Positions 58,202-64,000 of a DNA stretch of 64,000 bases are shown here, piece after piece. The stretch is from positions 1-64,000 of the forward strand of contig JAHLWZ010000800.1 in the NCBI GenBank assembly GCA_020536535.1. Reading direction: 5' to 3'. The translations under genes and the position numbers were made by a program. Origin of the DNA: Pelomyxa schiedti (taxonomy: Eukaryota > Evosea > Pelobiontida > Pelomyxidae). The notes below the pieces were generated by a model. The model was given only the letters and a program-made list of their open reading frames with translations, ran no database searches and was not told where the DNA came from. Position 1 is the first letter of the stretch. Every line of letters begins with the position of its first letter.

Positions 58202-60648
58202 TTAGAGGTTGGAGTTGTCTGTCACAACAACGTTGTTGAGAGTGCCGGATGAATCCGTGAGTGTGAGGCTGGGTGTCTCTGACGCGTTGTTGGTGTTTTC
58301 CTCTTTAATTGCCGCTTGTATGTCAATAATTTCCGGAAGCTTGAGTAATTCTTGCTTGCTGATAAGCTGGTACAAAAGGCCCAGCAAGGCAGATAGCACG
58401 AAGAAAAGAAGAGACAGGAATAGCGTGGTGCCACTGGCTGTCGACCCAATAATCATAGTCATAGTGCAGAATATGAGCGGGATGGTGCACATTGCAGTCA
58501 AACCACGTTGACCAAGCGGAATCTTCATTGGCCTTGGGAGGTTCGGATATCTGTGTAACATTACAAATTATAAGTTCGAGTGCTCTAGATTTACCTCCAG
58601 CGCATTAAAAGTAGGCATGCTATTTCAATAATTAAACGGTAAGCATAAACAACACAGTCTACAGCGACAAGCTCCTCGAAGTCGAGGAAAAGGGTGAGAA
58701 TGAGGACTACTCCTCCTGCCAAGACAGTTAGTAAGAAAAAAAAAAAGTAGGTACAAACCATTTAGTAAAATACAAGTGTCAGGGGTCTTTGCAGGAGTGA
58801 GAAATTTTCAAAATGTGACATTTCATACTTTTAGTTTTGAATTTAGTCTATCAAATGGCTTGAAGACATATGGAATGATATGTAGTTGAGCAATTCCATA
58901 AAAAAGTCTGGACGTAGTACACATCAATGTTACCAAATAACTGTGGTTGTGTTGGTTCAATACACATTTTGGTTGCGTACCCAAATGAACTTATCATGCC
59001 GCCGACAAACATCATCCATGGAAGTGCTGCTCTAATCCAACTGGGGCCAATCTGTTCACAAATTGTTACAAAGTAACCGTCACTCCAATCTGTCATTGCT
59101 ATAAGTGGGAAAATGGTGATCAAAGTACTTTGCCAGTTGGGATCTACACTCAGACCAACAAGAACCGGCAGGAGATAAGTAAGCATGGCACCAGTAGTCA
59201 AGAGAAGCCTGGGGGATTATAAACAAGGAGTATGAGTGAATAAAGCGAACATTGCGCGCGGAAATGACTTCTCTGCATCAACAACCTCTTCACTAAGACA
59301 ATATTGGATAAATTTATTGGATGCAGTGGTACCTTATGTTACCGGCTCCATCAGCACCATTAAGATTCCTAGTAAGTTACTATTAACTGCAAGAGGGCAC
59401 AAAGAAACTGACCAAAATATCAGGGGAAAGAATACTGCCCAATCCATCTGTACGAATTTGGGAACTTCACCCCAGGTCGTTGGATCCAATTGAGGGGCGC
59501 CAAAAACAACCATTACAATGAAGGGGCTTAGAACAACGACCAGTAACCCCAGAGCCACAACACCAACAATGTCAACTCCAACGATATTTAGTGCCACTGC
59601 CAAAACTACAACACCAGTTTTTACAGTTGCCTGAAGAGTGTGAGCTTGAGAGGAAACCTATTGGCAAATACCTTTTCCCAGCCATTTAAAGGAATCATTT
59701 CTGTTACATAATCGACAAAAAGAGCAGGATAAACGGCATTATCCGTAATGCTGGTAACTACTTAACGTAAATTGAAAGCCTTACAGAGAAGGACAAACCA
59801 ATTGACGAAAATATAATTTGAAAGGTAAAAAATCTAGAACCCTTCTTGTGAAAAGCTGTGGTGGTCCACTGAATCATGCCCGCATTTGAAGGAAGGGCAC
59901 TAGAGAGTTCTGCAGTCAACATACACATGGGGAACTTTTGGCTGTCACCAAAATAAAAAAAAAAAAAAAAAAATCAATACCTGAACCAACCAAGGTAGTA
60001 CAGTAATAAATATAATCGCGAGAAGAGGTCCCACAGATCCAACTACATCCTGAGTTTGGGATTAAAAATAGCAAGACTATCACCAGAGGAAAGGTAAAAC
60101 ACCTCTACACCGTAAGCACCTAAAAGCATAATTAATGAGGGGAAAACCAAAGGCAATAGCGCAAACACACAGACCAGCACAGTCGTCATAGAGACGATAA
60201 CCACGGTCACCACCACACCAACACTACCAAACCAATAAACCAGTAGGGATCATTGGAAAGGGAAGGTGAGGTGGAAATAGAGCCGAAACTGAACCTCCAA
60301 TGCAAGCCACAAAAAGAATCGCGAAGAGCCGGAGCGTCCCAATGCATTGCTTTGGTTTCACAAGTTCCACCTTTTGAGGCACCTCTTCCTGCAATTTTTC
60401 TATTCCAGGTGTCCCCACAAGCGGCTTTGAGTCGGGATCTTGGACTACAACAATAGTACCATACGATTCAGAATCCCCCTTGTTTTGCTAGGCTTTAATT
60501 GGAGAATAAAGTAAAGGGCGAGGAAAACCTGCAAGTTTAAGGCAGTAGTTTTTGTGATAGGCGAACTGCGGTTAACTTTGACAAAGGTCAACGCGAATGA
60601 AAGGGAAAAAAGTAGAGAAAGAGAAGAGACGCAACTGCTAGCCGACAT
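58202..60648 (-). CDS. Amino-acid/polyamine permease, APC family (PUT-like)
   Basis: A multi-pass plasma- or vacuole-membrane transporter assembled from several exons. The start MSASSCVSS at 60648 is joined by a 42-nt intron to QNKGDSESYGTIVVV and a cytosolic head. Membrane segments begin at IGTLRLFAILFVACIGGS. The middle region ALNIVGVDIVGVVALGLLVV, FIVMVVFGAPQLDP, then DWAVFFPLIFWSVS matches the plant and protist polyamine/LAT-like permeases in order and spacing. Further on, TDWSDGYFVTICEQIG and WIRAALPWMMFVGGM fit the same family. The cytosolic tail ends TDNSNL with TAA at 58202-58204. Substrate is not decided by sequence. An alternative in-frame start exists at 60711. Confidence 0.8.
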
Positions 60649-60879
60649 AGTCGCAGTATTCACAGGAGTCCAAATCACGGTGTCGTACTTCCGGTTTTGA
60701 CGTAGCCACAACGGACGTTTTGAGATGGGTTATTTTGTTGTATTTTGTGCTCTCTTTCACTTTTTCAGAAGATCTTTATTTCCTGGGTTTTCCCTTTTCC
60801 CCAAACAACAAATGCGGTTGCACAACCCATCAATCGAAAAACCACAAAGTTACGAGATCAGAATCAAACAACATTCCAG

Positions 60880-61290
60880 ATGGCATCACTTCCCTGCACC
60901 ACAGCCGCCTCTTCCCCTTCGTCCCAGTCCCAGTCCCAGTCGTCTCTGGTTTCGCCGACCCCGACCGCCGCGGCCGCCGCGCCGCCGGTTCCTGCCCCAA
61001 CCGTCACCAAACACGTCAAGATCAGCGGCCGCGTGCAGGGCGTGAGCTACCGCGCCAGCATGCAGTGGGTCGCCCAGTCCAAGGGCGTCGCGGGCTGGGT
61101 CCGCAACTGCGCCGACGGCTCCGTCGAGGCCGTCGTCCAGGGCGACGACGCCGCGGTCGCCGCCGTGCTCGCGTGGGCCCGCGACGGCCCCAGGTGCGCC
61201 TCGGTCGACGGCGTCGCCGTCCTGCGCGACCAAGTTGGCCAGGGCGAGGCGTTCAGGACTTTCAGCATCAGGGACGACGACGAGTGGTAG
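60880..61290 (+). CDS. Acylphosphatase
   Basis: A 136-residue single-exon enzyme hydrolysing acyl phosphates. A Ser/Pro/Ala-rich head (residues 1-43) precedes the acylphosphatase fold: HVKISGRVQGVSYRASM holds the catalytic Arg of GRVQGVxYR and GWVRNCADGSVEAVVQGD holds the catalytic Asn. The core is about 90 residues, the normal family length, and ends FSIRDDDEW with TAG at 61288-61290. The start at 60880 is the ATG nearest the domain; a longer frame extends upstream to 60745 but looks non-coding. The coding region is markedly GC-rich against A/T-rich flanks. Confidence 0.9.
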   Translation: MASLPCTTAASSPSSQSQSQSSLVSPTPTAAAAAPPVPAPTVTKHVKISGRVQGVSYRASMQWVAQSKGVAGWVRNCADGSVEAVVQGDDAAVAAVLAWARDGPRCASVDGVAVLRDQVGQGEAFRTFSIRDDDEW

Positions 61291-61548
61291 CAGGGCGGCG
61301 GGAAAAAAGAAACTAAATAGGCAAAGGGAGGAATGAGCCCGCACTTGGACTTTGGAGATAAGAAAAGAATATCTTGAACTGCACTTGTCGAGGATCTGTG
61401 AGATGAATACGCACTGTTGTTGGCATTTTCACCACCCAATGTTGCCAAGGGGATTTGTTGCTTGGCACATGCCATTCTTTTTTTTTTTTGTTTGCTTTTT
61501 TCCTTTCCTCCACGATCACAAAACAAAAAAAAAGGGCTTGCACAGGAG

Positions 61549-62948
61549 ATGTCGTTTCGTACGGTTCTTGCTTTGATGGTCGGTGTGACGGCCTTTTTTG
61601 CGTGTGGTACGGCTGGCTTAACTGGGATAGTGTCGGCTGTGTTTACTCCATTTGATGGTTTGTAAAAGTGCTTTTTTCATCTCCCTTTTAATTGAGGTGT
61701 AGCCGATAACGAGGTGAATTTGGACGTTATCCCTCAACAGGTGTGTGTAGTCTTTTTTTTTTTTTTGCCTTAATTGTGCTGAATTTCCAAATGTAAGGCC
61801 TCTTTGCTTTTGGCAAATGGTATCAACCAAGTCCTAATTTGTGGCACAACTGGGGAGAGGTTAGTGGAAACCTCGAGTTGGCACAATTGGAGCTAATTCC
61901 ATATCACAGTCTCAAATTGACACAATCGGAGCGAATGCTTATAGCGGAGAAATGGTCAGCTGTTGCTGTTTCCTATGGAATGTCAGTGTATGTTCACGTG
62001 GGTGATGCCAGTGTTGTAAATGCACAAGCCCTGGCTGTGCATGCTGCAACGCTTCCGCAGGTACTGGGCATTGTTTCAATGAGTACTGTATTTTTCACTC
62101 CTGTCAAGAGCACTGGTAGGTTGTAGCATTGTCCTTCTTTTCTTTTCTATTTTTTTCTCATGTAAATAAAGCTCTTGTCATTACTATGGATGCCATTGCC
62201 TCAGCAGCTCCTACTCTACCATTTTATTATTACCACATGCCTGATCAAACTCATGTCGATTTTAAGGTATACAGCCGAAAAGACCGGAAAAAGTAGGAAC
62301 TAATGTAATTTTCTAGATGTATGACTTCCTTGTAGAAGTTGATCGTACCCAGCTTCTTCCCACTCTTGCTGGAATCAAAGCGACATATTATGATCTCATG
62401 GACTTCACCATGTGCATTAACTACCAGAACCGATTTGGCAAACACTATGACATGTATATATTTAATTATTTCCTGTTATTCACTCACACTTCTACAGGTT
62501 AATTGGAAGAGATGAAATTCTTCTTGGTGCCCTTGCTATGGGATGCAAGGGTGCTGTTGGTAGCACTTATAACTACATGGGTGGAATAATGCTTGAAATG
62601 TGGAGTGCCTATTCTGCTGGCAACATGACACGGTAAGGAGAGCTTACCAAGCTTTTGTTCTCTCACCGGAATTGAAAAGGGCTCAAGAGCTTCAGAACCA
62701 GAACATTGCAATGGTGAATATCCTACATCAGTATTCCAACAAAGGACAGGAAGCCGGAAAGGCAACAATGGAGCTCTTTGGTACAAACTCTATCACCCCA
62801 AATAAAAATAGAAATCCTACTCAATGAAACCCTAATGGCACAAACAGGTGTCCCGGTTGGGCAACCAAGACTTCCTAATTACCCCTTCTCAGAGGCAGAC
62901 TACACCAACCTTCAGGCCCAACTTCAATCAATTGGCTTGTTACCTTGA
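61549..62948 (+). CDS. N-acetylneuraminate lyase-like protein with signal peptide
   Basis: A DHDPS/NAL-family class I aldolase. The start MSFRTVLALMVGVTAFFACG is a signal peptide placed directly before the usual domain start LTGIVSAVFTPFDG. Further family marks: NLDVIPQQ, LICGTTGES (the GTTGE loop), PFYYYHMP (the YYxIP tyrosine motif) and LAGIKATYYDL, whose Lys is the Schiff-base residue. GCKGAVGSTYNYMG corresponds to the G(A)xGxxG-type region near the end of the barrel. At least six short introns interrupt it. The stop TGA is at 62946-62948. Family members of this size cleave sialic acid to ManNAc and pyruvate. Secretion or a lysosomal site would be unusual and suits digestion of host or prey glycans. 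Substrate is inferred. Confidence 0.83.
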
Positions 62949-63017
62949 ATTGCCGTATTTGTGTACCTCAAAAGGAAAAAACTGCAACAAAATACAATAG
63001 TTTTAATACAACAATTT

Positions 63018-63939
63018 TCACATGAAAATTGTTTGTCTGGCTTCAATTTTTGCCCTGCAAACCGGGCATAGGCTCACTGCTTCAGCACACGTGGAACACA
63101 GACAACCGTGCCCACAGGGTGCAAGCCTGGTATTCCTTGGTCTCTCCCAGCAAACTTTGCATATCCCGAGGTCTCTGAGGCATCCTTGCGGTAACATTGC
63201 CACAGGGGAGTTTGGGTTGCACGGCTTTGCGGAAGGTGAAGATACTGCACTGACTGTGGAGACAGAGGGTGACCCAACGAGGTCTTGAAGTAGTAGGGAT
63301 ATGGTTTGAACTTTGGCGATATGAGCATGTGCGGACATTACTCGCGGAAGGATATGGTCAATAATTTCCGGAGTGATCGGACTGGTTGGTTGTGGGAAAG
63401 TCAATTGGGACGAGGTTGTACTCCTAGCAGTGGGGTGCCGGGCCGAGAGGGATTTGAGTATGACACTTGTTGCATGAGTTTTGTTCAGCTCTCCCACAGT
63501 CTTCAACATTGCATCATGGGTTTCCTGAAGATTTTCAATGGTTTCTGTTTGCCTTGCAAGTTCCTGAAATGTAGAGAAGGTTGCGGGTGTGGGTTTCAAG
63601 GCCGTCTCAAGGTTGGCATGTGACAGACTATCCAACTTGTGCTTGATCCCACTTAAATCGATAGGGGCCATCTGCAGTTGAACGCGGATTTCAGATGTTT
63701 TACGCAACAACTCTGCATGCTTAGTCACTAGTCCCTCAACTGGCTGAAAGGATTTAGCTTTGAAGTTTTGTCACTAGTAATGTAACCTTCAAAACAGGTA
63801 GAATATTTGTCTGTGGTTCGGGTTTTACTCCCAACGAAAGATTTTTCATGATAGTTTCAATTCGTTCCCCTGCACCCTTAAGAGCTGCATCCCCAGATTC
63901 TGGTGTGAGATCCTCACCAAGAATTTTTTTCTGTTCCAT
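63018..63939 (-). CDS. Coiled-coil protein with C-terminal RING finger
   Basis: The start MEQKKILGEDLTPES at 63939 opens exon 1. A 45-nt intron joins LPVLK to PVEGLVTKHAELLRK. The middle is helical and Thr/Ser-rich with coiled-coil character (ELARQTETIENLQE). The C terminus is a compact C3HC4 RING: ICKVCWERPRNTRLAPCGHG, CSTC, LCPVCRAKIEARQTIFM. This resembles the terminal RINGs of IAP/MULAN-type E3 ligases. The stop is at 63018-63020. Because the window ends just upstream, extra 5' exons cannot be excluded; an in-frame stop shortly before the ATG argues against a simple extension. Confidence 0.78.
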
Positions 63940-64000
63940 GTCCTTTTTTGGGGATCAGGTGGAGTTTAAAAGACAACCTCCTCACTTCCTCATCCTTCTT

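Overview
The window is nuclear DNA of a eukaryote with a compact genome. It carries membrane-traffic genes (AP-3 beta, a Rab7-like GTPase, an AGAP-type ArfGAP), and nearly every gene is cut by short GT-AG introns, mostly about 40-100 nt. Genes lie on both strands with 25-350 bp between them. Domain content (copine-type C2 domains, TRIM-like and RBR ligases, AGAP) and gene density suggest a free-living amoeboid protist, possibly amoebozoan. That placement is inference and would need a phylogeny. No tRNA, rRNA, CRISPR array or intact transposon was seen.

Layout. 0.6-5 kb: AP-3 beta (+). 5.2-8.4 kb: a TRIM-like RING/B-box/FN3/glycine-rich protein (+) with an in-frame TAA inside its RING. 8.5-9.7 kb: a lipid-anchor-like SDR (+). 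9.9-14.8 kb: a divergent pair, an unrecognised 387-aa protein (-) and a 1164-aa von Willebrand A-like protein (+). 15.1-29.2 kb: one giant minus-strand gene of about 25 tandem copine-type C2 units, one every ~0.55 kb. 29.7-32.2 kb: an RRM-RBR ubiquitin ligase (-). 32.3-35 kb: a hAT-transposase-derived BED-finger gene (+). 35.1-36.2 kb: Rab7-like GTPase (-). 36.6-40.2 kb: a serine palmitoyltransferase in which LCB2 and LCB1 appear fused (+). 40.3-45 kb: AGAP (-). 45.1-46.3 kb: an F-box protein fused to a degenerate Rab-like domain (-). 46.4-49 kb: two MGQ-starting proteins (+), the second holding a captured piece of the fumarase gene. 49.1-50.7 kb: ZZ-ZZ-GNAT acetyltransferase (-). 50.8-52.7 kb: class II fumarase (-). 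52.8-57.9 kb: two tandem Ser-rich type I membrane proteins (-). 58.2-60.6 kb: APC-family permease (-). 60.9-61.3 kb: acylphosphatase (+). 61.5-62.9 kb: secreted N-acetylneuraminate-lyase-like enzyme (+). 63-63.9 kb: C-terminal RING protein (-).

Common themes are endomembrane traffic and lipid or membrane signalling (AP-3, Rab7, AGAP, multi-C2, SPT, lipid-anchored proteins) and ubiquitin ligation (TRIM-like, RBR, F-box, RING). There is no operon logic. The most unusual features are the multi-C2 giant, the fused SPT, the F-box/pseudo-Rab fusion and the 64-bp fumarase fragment embedded in frame in a neighbouring gene. All exon joins were made by eye. Outer coordinates are more reliable than internal splice sites.
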